From assembly GCA_029204225.1 (NCBI GenBank), contig CM055107.1, positions 42,528,007 through 42,592,006 on the forward strand: a DNA stretch of 64,000 bases, in the 5' to 3' direction. The first letter of the stretch is position 1. Every line of letters starts with the position of its first letter. Positions 35,564 through 48,960 of this stretch are shown piece by piece. The translations under genes and the position numbers were made by a program. The notes beneath the pieces are model-generated. The model had not been told where the DNA came from. It was given only the letters and a program-made list of their open reading frames with translations, and ran no database searches. Source of the DNA: Diphasiastrum complanatum. Its lineage: Eukaryota > Streptophyta > Lycopodiopsida > Lycopodiales > Lycopodiaceae.

Positions 35564-38500
35564 TTTAGGGTTCTCTAAAGTGTTTGGTACCCTATTTACA
35601 AAATTTGAGCCCACTCATTAAGTTTATAATCATACCATTGTACATTCACTTGAGATAATACAGTTTTTGACATTTGACATCCTTGGAGAGTAAAGTAGCA
35701 ATTTTTTTATTGTTTCTATTCGATTTATGAATGCGAATGAACAATTATATTTTGTTTTGTGGTATCATAGATGTTTAGAACCCTTCTTGTGTTATGGTGA
35801 TTCTATCAAGTGTTGAGTAGAGCTCTTGTCGTCTTAAAAATTACTGGTGATTCAAATTAGAAAATCAAGTTTCAAGATAGTCAAACATATCAATCTTGTG
35901 CCACCTCCAAAGCTTGAAAAATCTTTGTGATTGCACTAAAATCCAAAAACCCACATTTCATGTGTATCAAAGCTAGATCCAAACGTTCATGCATTTTGAT
36001 CATTCATTGTATGCTTCAGAGTAGTAAATCATTGAGTAGTAGATCTTGATTGGAGCATTGGCTCCAAATTTGATTTGTGGACACATTCAATGTGTTCTAA
36101 GGCTCACAAGATTTTCATTTAATGTCTAAAAGGTTTAGAAACTATGAACGAGGTGAAACTTTGAGTGGATCCTAGTTTGTAGGGAGAGATCCCTTGATTT
36201 GAAGTGCCCATCTAATTTCAAGAACATCAAGCATAAATTGCCAGGCAACTTACTCCTAGGACTTTGGTGCACCCATTTGAGAGTTTACATTTGATCTGTA
36301 GTCTACGCAAGGGATTGAACTCTGTGGTTTCAATTCAAAATTTTCTCTTATGTGTTTTGTAGTGAGAAGTTCAAAATTGTCTAAAATCTCATTTCTAACC
36401 AACTAGTGTAAAACAATGGACTAGTTTTAGTTCAATCCTCCTTAGATCTATTCCAAATCCAAGAGCGTGAGTGGGTGCGACTTCTGTGAGTCCATTAAAG
36501 TATATTAGATTGATAAAAATTGACATTAGCCATTAATTGTGAGAATTCTTTTCATGAACATCCCTTGTCGTGCCAAGGAGCTGAAGACCAAACTAATCAA
36601 CCAATTTAACATAAAAATATGCATTGTCCGCCAAGTAACTCACCAAACTTGACATTGTGTGCTTGATTTGAGATTCACCCACACCATCAACGATAGACGA
36701 TTTCGTAGGAAAGAGCTTATGCTCAATTGGTCTCATGATGTTGGAGGCATCTATATTCTCTCACATCAACAATGTGCACCTCTTAGAATTTTGTGACTCC
36801 ATCTGTATGGATCAAAGTAAATGTCTCTTCATTTGCTTCATGCAAATCATTGTTTTCACCCAATTTTCAAAAGTTTGGCCACACAATCAAAGAAATCTTA
36901 TACACTCCCAATTGCATGTCAATTGGAGATACAAGCACATTGATGAATGTAATGCAATGTGAACAACTAGGGTCATTATAAAGACAAGTGATATTTTTCC
37001 TCAAACATACAACCAAAGCCATGTTTTTCATTAAGCATAATCAATGGTTCTTGAGGTGATGGATTCCACACTACAATTACATCAAGTCATTCTTCAACTT
37101 GTTTGACCCTTTCTTTTTGTCATTTTAGCAATAGGCCTCAAATATTCACCTAGATTATAGGGAGCCAAAAAAATCATTTGCCACCTACAAAAGCTCCCTA
37201 GGTGCTTCCACTCGTTTTGGACTTGAGTTCCAAATTACACATATAGAGGTACATGTAACCCTTCAATTTAAGACACTACATTGAGAAGGTTGACAAGCAT
37301 GAAAGATAATCTATTTATCGCTCTCCCAATTTTATCAGCATAGATTGAGAACAATTCACTCCTATTTTTACTAGCATAGATTGAAAGCAATGATTGTCAT
37401 CAATATAACATTTTGTATGCAGCTCACATGTTATATTGCAAATCCACAGCCAAATTTTTGCATTAATGGATTCAAACAAAGCTTGCATGATCAAGGAAAA
37501 ATCACCATTCCTCATTTTTCACTAGATTGCGATGTAGAGAGCACAAGAGGCTAAGCATTTGTTTGTGCAAATGTTGGTTGTCCAATAGAATGTAATCGCT
37601 ATTTCTATTGATAACATTAATGTACAACTCGAACTATAAATTATGCATATCAAGCAATGAGTTAAAAGTCCTTTGAGATCAATTGCATGGTCCATACAAT
37701 GGCAAACAATATAGACTATGGAAATAAAATGTTGTTTTTAGCAAACACCAATCACAATATTAGCAATTTAACTTTGATTACCTTCAATTGCAATTAACTA
37801 AAGCTTATTTTTGTCTGTGATGAGGAATGAAACCTGCTTCTCTTAGTCTCTTCTTAACTCACTTGATCATCTAATCATCATCATCATCGAATACACAGAT
37901 GATATCCAATATATATATACATACGCAGATGGTATCCAATATATATATACATAATATTACAGGTGTGCAAATGCGAAAGTACAGAGTGGATGTGCTATCT
38001 GTAGGAGATTGTGGGTGGCTACAATCGTTGTCCAATCTGTTAGCGCAACTACATGGGGTGAAGGTGAAAAAGGTGCGACATCAGCTTTGTAGTGATTGAT
38101 AGTATCCATTTGTTGGGCAAGCTTTCAAACGACTGGAAAAAATGCTTGTTTTTGTGCGGGCCAAATTTTGCAAGAAGATACTCTTTTAGACTCAAAAAAG
38201 TGGTTTATGAAAATTATCGTAAATACTTGCATGAAGGCCATCCATTTAGAGACACTCATAGATGGTTCCATGCAACTTCAATCACTTGAAGGTGAACTAT
38301 TACCTACACGTACATTTTCTCCGTATGAGCCACAATCTCAATCTTATCACTACAAATTGTAATTTGTATGAAGTTATTGAAACTTGTAGCTTCATGAGTT
38401 GCTTGAAGTCCTCACTCCTTTGCTTGGACTTTTAAGCACAAGCAACATACTTTGTTTCACTTCACAATACAAAGTGCTCATAAACCCTCAAAAAATGCTA

Positions 38501-39581
38501 GGGCTAGGGATCCAAAAAATTAAAGGGACAACGAGAGGGGGGGGGGGGGGGGGGGGGGGGGGGGAGGAGAGAGTCATTATGTGCTACATGAAAACTGGGC
38601 ACCAAACAAGCAATCCCAAAGGCCACAGGCCCAATATTCTGCAAAAATTATCAACTAGTCCTTTTCAAAAGTATGGCTCTTAATTTTTTAGTACTTTGGT
38701 TACACAATAGGTATCACTTAACACGATGACACTTGCAGACATTTTATAATGCATCAATAATAGAATGTGATTTGAGTGACAAGTTAATATTTGTCCAAGA
38801 AAAGATCCCTTGCACCTGAGACGGTCAAAATTCACGAATTACTAATCAATGAGTCGAGTTCTTACAAACTCCATGAAGGCACTAAGAAATAGTTGTCGAG
38901 TATGCAACGTAAACTTAAGCCTAGTCCTTACCTAATCCAAGCAGCAATGAGATCTTGCACATTATTTGGAAGTTGTTAAAACTGAAACCTTGCTACAACA
39001 TAGCATCTTCATGTCATAAGTTCAAAGTCTTTAAACAGCTAAGTAAAAATATAATGTGCATGTGATAATCAGAACATTGTCCGCAATAAATATGATGCTG
39101 AGAATGTTTATTTTCACATTTTGACATGTCACATGAATCGAATCAATAGTGGGCAGTGAAGCTTTTCTACACAGCTATTTACAAATTCTCACATAGCTGT
39201 ATTTTGGCTTAGAAGGATCTAACAATTGACAATGTCCCGGTTTCCCACAGCTAGTTTCGGGAGAAACCATATAATAGCAGGCGCTTCACCCTGCCTAGGA
39301 CTTTTTAATCAATCCAAACTGAATTTTGAAGGTTGTGGAGCTTACTAGCAAGACCTTTCAAACATCTGAAAAATCAACTTGCACAACCTCTACTGCCAAA
39401 AATACATCCGAGAACAGTACCGTCCTAGAATATATATGCCCCTGAGAAACTGCTTTAAAACACAGCCTCGTTATGTGTGGAAACCATTGTAGACTTCACG
39501 GTTTACCAACCTCATTTTAATCTACGCTCAGCGGTCTGACTGTAAAAGCATCACTGAGGAAGAGTTAAAATGCAAGCTTGG
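35564..39581. other. Intergenic, no supported gene
   Basis: Only short chance frames are seen. It includes the poly-G run at 38537-38564 and a small duplication at about 37898-37960 (GGTATCCAATATATATATAC type). The last few hundred bases are downstream of the cyclin gene. Confidence 0.45.
38537..38564 (+). repeat. (G)28 homopolymer
   Basis: An uninterrupted run of 28 G, flanked by GAGA on the left and AGGAGAGAG on the right. Exact length is prone to sequencing error. Confidence 0.85.
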
Positions 39582-42500
39582 CTAGGGATCACAACTTTCA
39601 AGTTTCAAAAAATACTCGGACGGTAGATTTGTGGGAGGCTTCATATTTGCCACACATTTGAACTGCAACCAAATAAGCAACAGCCGTTACCATAACAGTT
39701 AACCAGCCGTGACCAATAACAGCAACCTTTATGCGTGATTGAAAATGAGCGTATTTTGGTCCTATCATTAAAAAAGGGATGTTCAAGTCGACATACTAAA
39801 AATGAGATCACCTTATGTTGCCTGTATTTTTCCCTTATTGCAGGCAGCGTGCAGTTTTTTGTGTTGCATTGCAAATCAAATATAGCTTTGACACAACCTT
39901 TCAATTCAGATGGTTCATACCCAGTATAATGCTGCAGAGTGGTGTTCTGAAAAAGAGCAAAACTCAGTAAGATCACATCATGTACCAACATTCAAGACAT
40001 GTTAATCAAAACAGGCATCACTGAAGTGGTCTGATCCACTTACCCAAGGCATTGCATCTTGATCGAGAGTAAGTTTTGCCAGAAATACCGCAGAAGCAGC
40101 AACCATTGACGGTAAGTACTGGAGGAGATTATATTCTACAAGGGTTAACTCTGCTAAATAGTTGCCCAGAAATTCAAGTTGAAGAGACGCAACCTGTAAG
40201 ATACAACAATGTTGGCCAATTATGTAATCCTTACTGTAATTCAGAGTACCATAAAAATGACTTCACTTTCAAAAAGTTGAATCCAATAATAAATGACTAA
40301 AGACCTTGTAAGTCGTTTGAGCTGCTCGAATGAAACGTCTGAAACAAACACACGAACTATGTTAAACAAAATGTTTCAAGGTGATGCAGAATAACGTTAA
40401 CCAGAACAATATGTTCCAAAAAATATCATAGTTTTAACCCCAATAGAAAAGTTCAATAATTAAAATACCGCAAAAATGTTTTCGTTGTAGGAGTTGTCAG
40501 CTCAAAATGTAGGTTATTTAATACACGTCGCTCCATTTCCAGCACCTGCACATGGCATAATTTTTAACCTAATGCAGCAAACATCATATTCAGACACATG
40601 CTGCTCAGTGCCAAAAACCACCTGAACACAATTTGAAGCATACGTAATGCTTAATGACCATAACATTGGCTTATAAAAATAGGAAGCATTTTGCTGATAA
40701 AACATGAAACCCAGCCAGCAGCTACTGGAGGATAAGCAAAGTTTAAGAAAATTTCATCTTACCTCTTCTCGACGATAGGTGTTATCAGTGATGTAGCAAA
40801 ACTCTTCAACTTGTGGAGCACAAATTTCCTCATACTTTCTGCACAAAATGCAAACTTATGAGCAAACATTGGATCTGAGAAGGGTTTCCAACAAAATTTT
40901 GCGGATACCCTCTACCAGATGCAGTAGCTCTAATGTTAAGATCGCCAGATGACTTACGCAGCAATAAGCATGCAAGAAACTCCTACAAGCTGCAGACGTT
41001 GACGGTTGACAGCATTGGTAGATAAAAAGCGGTCAATATATGAAACTGTGAGATAAAGTGTATCTGGAACCAGTTTGTACTCCTCTGCCACCTGTAAGCA
41101 CATTCAGCAGTCGACTATTTTCAAAATTGTGACAACGTAAACTGCGGACCGACAAAATACTTTAACTGTTTAAAAAGGACGTAAATCTTAATATTGCTAG
41201 TTGGGGGCCGGGGCATTCAAATAACTTCAAAGTCAACCTAACTGCAAAAAATCAAAAGATAATACTGTGAAGAATGTGTACCTCAACAAGCCAGTCAACA
41301 AGGATTCCTCGCATACTAGCATTAATCTCCTGCTGGATAACCTCCATAAATTGCGTAACAGGCCTTCTTTTCAGCTGGAAAAATACATTCAGGTCGCATT
41401 CATATCATCTCATGTTGATATTCAAAACAATAAAGGCCGGCATCTAGGTTCTACATCAGGTACACCCAAACAATGATAGTTTGAGAAGCCTGCCAACAAA
41501 CTCAAATCCTACAAAGAAAAAAGTCCCAGGGGGGAGGGGGGTAAAGCAGCGCAACTTTGAATAATATAATAGCTGTGTTGTAGGGTAATGGTAGGCAATA
41601 CCTCTGCACAACGAAGGTGCTGATAGATATCAGTAGCATACATGCTACACATTTGAGGGTCTTTATGCACGTCGATGTCTGTATATTTGCATTTCGAAGG
41701 ACTCTTTTCATCCAGCAACAGAACTACAATAATAGGATATATTAGCCAATGTGCTAGTACTAGTAAAAGTGCAGAAGCGAAGGAAATTCTTTTCACGCCA
41801 ACACGGCAATTACCTCACTCACTGACTACCAAAACGTACATTAAACTAGATCGCCGCGTCAAATATGAGGTTTGATTTGATTCCATCATGACACGATTGA
41901 AGTATCTAACCTTGATTAATAGGCCAAGGCACGTCTGCTGAGGTTGGAGCATGTAGAGCGATTGGCTGTAGGGGCAACTTGTTTGAAGTTGGAACACTAT
42001 TGCTGGCCGTGAGCATATTTTCATTCGCAGTTTGCTTAACTGGTCGAGAATGAAACAGTGCTACTTCTGGAGGTACATTCTCATCATTATCCACAGCCAT
42101 CTTGTTAGGATCCTGTGAACTCCTTAACGCTTCTGGTTTAATCAGAAATGCTTCCTCCTTCTGCACCACCGAGAGACCCGCCATTTGTATCTCAACATCT
42201 GGAGCTTGAGCTGAATTACGGGTTTTAGTTTTTATAGCCTTCGTATGATTTTCAGCCTTTATCCCAATACACCAAAAAATAGATGATGTAAGCTCAATGA
42301 ACACCATTTGCAGTTCCAAGTCGAACTAATCTTTGTTCTTTGATAATCGAAGAAGCAAAAAAGGAATAATATCAAGGTCCGAAAGACGAGGAACAGCATA
42401 CCGTAGTCTTGGACATTGAAGCGCGAACATGAGACGCGGGAATGTTTGCGTTGATAGACAAGTTAGCCAAAGCAGGTCGCTTCTTAGCCTGAGGATCAGG

Positions 42501-42797
42501 GGCCGCATTTATTACCTGCGAAGCATCATCCATTGCAGCTCGCTTCGAGGAAGCCCTAGTTTGACGCATAAAATTGGCTGGAGCTGAATGTTTGTTGCAG
42601 GCTGGTCGTATGTTCTCCATCTGAGCTAGACTTGTGCTTTTTGTTCCAGATCCAGGACGCGACGTCCCACCAGGATTTTTGCCTGAAGCTGCACCAGTTA
42701 CCTGCGAGGTACCATTTGCTGCTAGTATAGCATCTTTAGGTACTGCGGCAAAGGAACGAGTAGCCATTCGCTGGTTATTCTCGCGATTTTCCAACAT
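39582..42797 (-). CDS. CYCA: A-type cyclin, 11 exons, apparently intact
   Basis: The regulatory subunit of cyclin-dependent kinases acting in S phase and mitosis, in the nucleus. Exons: 42402-42797, 41911-42256, 41602-41723, 41282-41374, 40958-41091, 40763-40838, 40469-40545, 40305-40338, 40044-40193, 39812-39946 and 39582-39662 (TAG). Every intron is GT-AG and every phase matches. From the ATG at 42797 the protein has 547 residues; from 42767 (MATRSF) it has 537. Key features (537 numbering): RPALANLSIN, destruction-box-like, at 97-106; DIDVHKDPQMCSMYATDIY; MRGILVDWLVEVAEEYKLVP, the A-cyclin signature, at about 299-318; YEEICAPQVEEF; TPTTKTFLRRF; and the cyclin C fold ending NAIREKYRQ-like (AIREKYRQHKFKCVAN). 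The ending resembles plant CYCA2, from memory. The first in-frame ATG after an upstream stop is 42797. Confidence 0.93.
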
Positions 42798-43603
42798 TTT
42801 CCGCCACGTAGCCAAATCTTGTATTGGAACTCAGTGATATATTGGCCGTCTGATTATTCAAACATCAGTGGATCATTAGATAATTCATGGAAACCATTCA
42901 CCTAATTATTTTTGCTCTTTATCAAAATATCTTGAATATACGAGGAAAAGAAGGAAAGGATACAGGTTCAATCTCTATTCAAAATGTACATTCTGTACAC
43001 TTACTATATAATCTAGAAAATTTAATTAGCAACATGCCAACCTTCAAAAGCTGGTATTACCTATCGAATAAAGTTTCGTTTATGTTTGAGAGTTTTTATC
43101 AGGTAAAACGATTGGAAGTAAACAAAGAAACTCTGTTACAATTCGGGAGGATATAGCCAGTCTTTGATCATTCTCCTCAACTGTACACGAACGAGCAATC
43201 TATCTAGTACACAGAAGGACACTCAGATCTCGGGGAAAACAGAGTAAGGGGGGAAAAGACAACACGATGGTGGACTTTCTGTTATCTAAATCATCAAAAG
43301 AACAAGCCACCAGCTTTGCAAGGCCGATTTGAAAGCATCAATGCAAAGCAGTCATTAAACTGTGCTAAAGTCAGCCATTAAAACCGGCAACCGAAACATC
43401 CAAAGAGCTCAAAAATCAATCACCTCTCCACTTGCTGACGGGTGATCAAATACTCCAACATTACTCAAAACAACACACTCTTCCGGTCTCCAGATAACAG
43501 ATCACCACCAAAGCAGAATCAAAACCCGCAGAAACAAACACGGCCACCGACAGACAGAAAGCAGCCAAAACTTGAGATCACCGGTGATGAATTCTGTCGC
43601 CTC
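42798..43603 (-). promoter_or_regulatory. Upstream region of the cyclin gene
   Basis: The first exon frame extends only 13 codons upstream of the chosen ATG before a TGA. A possible acceptor (CAATACAAG) suggests a non-coding 5' exon further up. I looked for AACGG-type M-phase motifs and found none obvious within about 600 bp. No gene is seen on the plus strand. Confidence 0.3.
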
Positions 43604-43716
43604 ATCTCTGATAATCCATCTCTGATCTGGATCTTTTCTTATCTCTGATAATGCATCTCCGATCTGGATCTTCCCTTATCTCTGATAATGAATCTCGGAT
43701 CTATATCTTTCTCGTC
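43604..43716 (+). repeat. 37-38-bp tandem repeat, three units
   Basis: TCTCTGATAAT starts units at 43604, 43642 and 43679. Each continues with CATCTC-GATCTGGATCTT-like sequence. Confidence 0.8.
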
Positions 43717-44043
43717 CTCGCTCCCTCCTCCCTCGTTGCTCTTCGTCGCTTTTATTTGCCTCTCGTTATCATTCTCGTCTCTTTCTTTCATAATTTTTTT
43801 CGTTTACCTCGTTGCTTTCTTTCGTTTTTCGCCCGCCTATTTTTATTTTGAAATCGCTTCCCGGCTCTTTTTCTTTGCCTTCTCTGCTCCCTCCCATGTC
43901 CCATCCATGCAACCAAGTTCTAACATAAAAATAAACATGAACGTTTCAAATTTCAGCTTTATTGCATGCCCCAAAGAAATCAAGTAAAGGGGCCCGATAA
44001 TTGCTTGAAGCTTCCCTTTTCCTATATTTGTTGCATACCCTCT

Positions 44044-44275
44044 GATCTTATTAGCACATCTTATTTAGTCGCAACACACTTCATCAAGCGCCATGTGTCC
44101 ACGACTTTTTACATTGTTGTTACCTGCCCACCACTCAACGCTGGCCCTACCCCTGTCTGGATCTTAGTAGCACGTCTTATTTAGTCGCGACACCCTTCAT
44201 CAAGCGCCACATGGCCACAACTTTTTAAGTTGTTAGATGCCCACCGCCCTCTGTCGACCCTACCCCTGTACGCCA
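44044..44275 (+). repeat. 116-bp tandem duplication
   Basis: The copies are 44044-44159 and 44160-44275. Both contain TCTTATTTAGTCGC, CTTCATCAAGCGCCA and CCTACCCCTGT, with about 20 percent divergence by eye. Confidence 0.85.
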
Positions 44276-44440
44276 TGTGTGCAAAGCTATTTTTGTCCCA
44301 TATTCTTTCCTAAACTCCCTCATCTTTTTTTCATTTCATATATCCAACAAAAAAGAAACCTATACCCCCCCCCCCATGTGTGCGTGTGGTAAACTCTACC
44401 AGTTGCCCGAAATATAGTTCTCAACTTCTCATGGCCATAA

Positions 44441-44594
44441 GAGCACCTTTCCATGTTCACCCCCTCACTCGAGCAAACTGACTTCATGCAACAACACAGG
44501 TTGCTCAACGGGTGAGGGGGTTTGCAAGTTTTCCATAAATCGGCTCTTGGAGAGATGCATAGTAGGGATGAGGGGGTGAACATGGAAAGAGCTC
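44441..44594. mobile_element. MITE-like hairpin (~154 bp)
   Basis: The ends are inverted repeats: the left GAGCACCTTTCCATGTTCAC runs on into CCCCTC, and the right GAGGGGGTGAACATGG runs on into AAAGAGCTC. TAA flanks both sides (CCATAA on the left, CTCCTAAAG on the right), which fits a PIF/Harbinger-type 3-bp target site. There is no coding capacity. Confidence 0.5.
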
Positions 44595-44810
44595 CTAAAG
44601 CCCCTGGGCAAGGACTTTACATAAAGCTTATGCTTACATAGATTGTGAGTGCTCCCCACAAACATCCAATATGAATATTAAACGTTGCTTCTTGAATTTG
44701 TTGGGCCCACAACTACTGAGCTTCTTTTACTAGCTACAAGAAATGGATATGAAATTGGTGAAACATCAAACTTTACATTACGTAACATAGTAAGTTACGA
44801 GCTTCATATG

Positions 44811-44950
<140 letters not shown>

Positions 44951-45472
44951 GGATGCTTCTACGTTCATATTTGCCCTGCTTTGCTACCAAACAAGTGGAC
45001 AATAGACGCACCACCGGTGGCCTCCTAAAAAACACAAGGTTATAATTCAAATAACCCTCTCTTGCATAAAAGGTCCTTTTTTAACTAAGGGGCTTTCCCT
45101 CCTTAAAATTAAAACACTCTAAAAAAATTTAAAACTTAAAATCCTAATTGGAGGGAAATTCATTTTCCCTCCCTCATGACCTTTCGGGAAACCACTTTAC
45201 ATAACACCATATAAGCTTGCAGTTTCGAGGATCCTCCCTCACATCACCGTGAAGAGTTTGCTTGTTTCTCACATAGAGCAAGAGCACCCTACCGGTTCCG
45301 GATTCGACGACATACTCTCTTACGGTAAGCGACTCTCCATTACTTAGGTATTCCAGGGCATTTTCTATGCTTTCGGGTTTTGATTATACTTCTTTGATTA
45401 ACCGCTGGCTATGGCTAAATCGTGCTCATAATGTAAAGCTCTGTATGAGTCCTTTCTGGTATGATGGATGAA

Positions 45473-45999
45473 TGTCCAGTGATGGACAGATCTAATGGAT
45501 TGTTGTGTAGAATAAACATGTGCATCATGCCTGTCAGCGATGGACATAATGAACTTTACTACATCGCTTCAAATTTGTTTAGTAGGCCACGATTGATTAC
45601 TAGTTGCCTCCTCATATACATGAATGCCTCTTCACTTTTAAGGGACAGCAATGAAGTAGCTCCTTAGTAGCTGTTTTTTGGCTTCAAATTAAACACTTAT
45701 GAATGCTTTTGTCCAACGATGGACAGCTAGCATACTCTCTTCACTTTTGATGATGGTTTTGCAAAGTAGATGTGCTCTCTGTCCAACGATGGGGACAGCA
45801 AGCTCCATCTTATCCTTTTTGTAAATACTTTAAATGCAAACACACACTACTGCCCAACGATGGATCACCTACACTTAATTCTCTGAAGGTTTATATGGTT
45901 CTTAGCCTTGCTATCTAGTGATGGACATAAAGCAAAAATATTCTTTAAATGATTGTTGTTTCTTACATTCATACCTTCTACTATCGAGCGATGGATAGA
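45473..45999. repeat. Degenerate array of a dyad motif, seven copies
   Basis: The core TGTCCAACGATGGACA (6-bp stem, 4-nt loop) recurs at 45473, 45532, 45710, 45780, 45851, 45911 and 45981, mostly 59-71 bp apart. A remnant near 45640 fills the one large gap. Between cores the sequence is only weakly similar. No protein or RNA family known to me fits. Confidence 0.7.
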
Positions 46000-47114
46000 A
46001 GGACTTTGGATGGCTCACCTCTAAGAAATGGCTTTACTCTCTGTTCTTACAATAAATTGATATTCTCAAATGCCGTTTTTTACGTTTCCAGTCTCACCCT
46101 ACGATACTAAACTGCTATTGGTGTGTGTGATAATGTAGCATCATTTTTTATTATGGTCTGTTAACTTCTACATTCTGGTTCATACTCAAACCGAGCATTA
46201 TCGTACTCAAAGCAAAGGTATGCTACCTACTGAAACTTCACGAAGCAGACAATTTAACACCCTTTCTATACTTTATGATAACGTCTTTTACTCTTAGACA
46301 TAGCTATGGACTAAAAAGACTATTTTCTTGTCATTATGATATAAAGAGAAAACCTTCACAAAAAAACAACAATGCCAAGCCTCTCAAGAAGCCTCATCTA
46401 CAAACATTCAGTTATGACTTCTCGTTATCGATTCGTATGCGAATTTTACGATGCACGAACAAAAAAGGGTTATTTATACCTTAGCATCTATGTCTCTTAA
46501 AAAAAAAACCTTCCCTTTTTTTTAAAAAACAACAACTTAAGAAAAATATACTACTTCCCAAAAAGCAAAATTGACTAAATGATTCTTAAAGAAATCCTTG
46601 TCAAAAATCTAACAGTAGGGACTCCAATACAACGGTCTTAGACAACATGGAAATGCGTAAGATATGTAGTTTTAACGAAAGGGTTAAAATGGCACGGATC
46701 TACCCTAATACCCAGTAAAAACATTGAAATTCTCCTACTAATAACTAATCATGTCTATTTGAAGCAATGTCCCTATACCATGGTTGTTATATGATTTCTA
46801 TATAACAATCATGGCAGTACTTAACCCTACCCTAATAAGTGTTACTTTAGAGCTTTGGTGAGATGCAACTGGAAAGCATGGATATGCTCGTGACATACCT
46901 TGCTTTGTAAGGGTCACTTGGTTTAGCATGGCATGGATTTGCCCTAATACCAGCACACGTGTCCACACCAAGTCTTTTGGCTAAGCAAAATGTAAATGGT
47001 TAAAACTATTCATACTCTTTTTATAACTAAAAATGAACTGATATGGACCAACTACCCGTAAACTGATCAGCATGGCACTCGCCATGATATGGTGATATAA
47101 TGGCTTGGTCTGTC
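46000..47114. other. Intergenic, no gene
   Basis: No exon-like frame is seen. The sequence is AT-rich, with a poly-A patch near 46500. Confidence 0.4.
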
Positions 47115-47611
47115 TGTTATGTCCATGACCAGTACATAGGATACAATATACTCCTAGTCTTGGAGAAACGAGCTGTTAATTATGCCACGTCATACTAGAC
47201 GTGACCCGAAAGTAACTAATATCCTTGTGAGGTCCAAAACACACTAAATGGAGTTTAGACAAGGTATGAGATAGTGTATGCATGTGTAGAGTTATCAACA
47301 GCAATTCTATGAATAGTTGGTCCATGCTTAGGACTCTATTCTAGGTGAATATATGTATAGGGTACTTAGGGCTATGCATGGCTAAGTGCTCAAGATGTTT
47401 TTGGCTGTATATATTGGGTCTAAACTCGCCCTACTCCTCATTATGGTTGTGGATTCATTCTCAGACTCTCACTCTACATTCATGCTTTTTGTTCTTTGTC
47501 TTGGGGGTGAGGCGTCTAGAGTTGATTGGATGCTTCTACTTGGTTGGGTGGTTTCTCCATAGTGTGTTATCAATGTGTTTCTGATTTGTAAGCAGGATCT
47601 AAGGAGCTTCA
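47115..47611 (+). repeat. LTR (plus strand) followed by a tRNA-Met-type primer site
   Basis: It starts TGTTATGTCCATGACC and ends near GAGCTTCA. TGGTATCAGAC, a match to the usual plant LTR primer-binding site complementary to initiator tRNA-Met, follows at 47619. It is a diverged relative of the LTR at 55769-56246. Confidence 0.6.
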
Positions 47612-48960
47612 CTTATAGTGGTATCAGACAAGGCTTACAAGCTTGGAGAGGTGGTCCTTTTCATTGGAGCTTGGTGGTATTCAGCTATAATTCTCATCCA
47701 AGGAGAGGAGCAAGGTTGCAAGTTGGTGGATCTTCCCAATTTCAATTTTCATGATCCATATCTCTCTCAAAATTCATTGTGGTTTATTGGAGAATTGTGC
47801 TAGGAAATCGATTTTGGTGTCTTTTGGAGTTTTAGCATGTGTAGCTCAAAACTGGTTATGGATCTGAAATTTCCAGCAAGTTAATTCACTTTGAAGTAGT
47901 TGAGATTCAAGTTGCATGTTGGATCTTCCCATGTATTTGGATTCTAGGTTCTTTTGTGGCCAAATTTGGCTTGTTTTCCATGATTTTGGCACAAAATGGA
48001 GGGTAGAATTCAGAATCCAGCAAGTTCAGATCAATTGGTTGGTTATAACTTGGTATTCTGAATTGTATGTGGATTTGGAAAACGTTCTTGCCATTAAATT
48101 CCAATTGGACATGGTGAAAAAAACCTAGCAAGGGCTAAAATTCATGATTTTTGCTTGTTTTTTCATGAAATTGGATGGTAGGAGGTTGTTGAACATCAAT
48201 TGTAGCTGTGAAAAGATGAATCATAGTCTTCTAAATCTGTCCTAGAAGTTAGAGCCAAGAATTCCAGCAAATTGGGTTTGTAGGAAGTCAAAATTTGACC
48301 AATTTTGGTGAATTTTCGGGGGTGGATTTTGCTAAATCCATAAGGGAATCATTCTGGATTTTTTACAGCATGATTTGTATTTCTTTTTACCTTCCCAGCA
48401 AGCTATCAGACTTGTAAATTGATGGGTAGAGGCTTATGTTTCAATTCCATCAAGTTTGTAGCAATTTTGACTTCTAAAAATCAAGAATTCATGGTTCTCA
48501 GCCCATACTACTTCATAGGATATGTATGAAGGCTTCATGGAACTCTTAGAGACCATTTAAGACTGTTTGGATCATCACTTTTAGGCTTGGTTGAGTGTTT
48601 GCAAGTTTTTAAGCTGATTGGCCTTGAAAAAGTCGCCCTCCTACAGGTTATTTGGTTGTTCTGAACTCGCATGTGTGAATCCTAGGTGGCAGTCTGACAT
48701 GGCAACTATCTTTTTCACTAGGTCTCCCTCTGTACTGAGCTTTACAGCACCCAATTTGGTGTCATGTAGCCAAAGATATGATCATCTGAAGTTTTGCAAT
48801 TTTGTGAGCAAAATTGGAAGAATTTCCAATTGTTCTGATTGCATGCATGTCAATTTCATGTTTTGAGGTATTGTACTTGAATGGAATGTCTGCATGTTGA
48901 TTCTCATATTGATTCTGACATGCATGAGTGGTTTAGATCTGTTTCCTCAAAATCATAGAA
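47612..48960 (+). other. Retroelement leader with CCAGCAAG repeats
   Basis: Downstream of the primer site there is no gag. Instead the sequence has diverged blocks anchored by CCAGCAAG or CCTAGCAAG at about 47872, 48017, 48122, 48262 and 48396 (105-145 bp apart). A long non-coding leader of an LTR retrotransposon is the likeliest reading. Confidence 0.4.

Noticed and set aside
45473-45999. CRISPR array
   Set aside because: Spacing is CRISPR-like, but the repeats are only ~16 bp and diverged, spacers are themselves weakly repetitive, there are no cas genes and the genome is a plant's.
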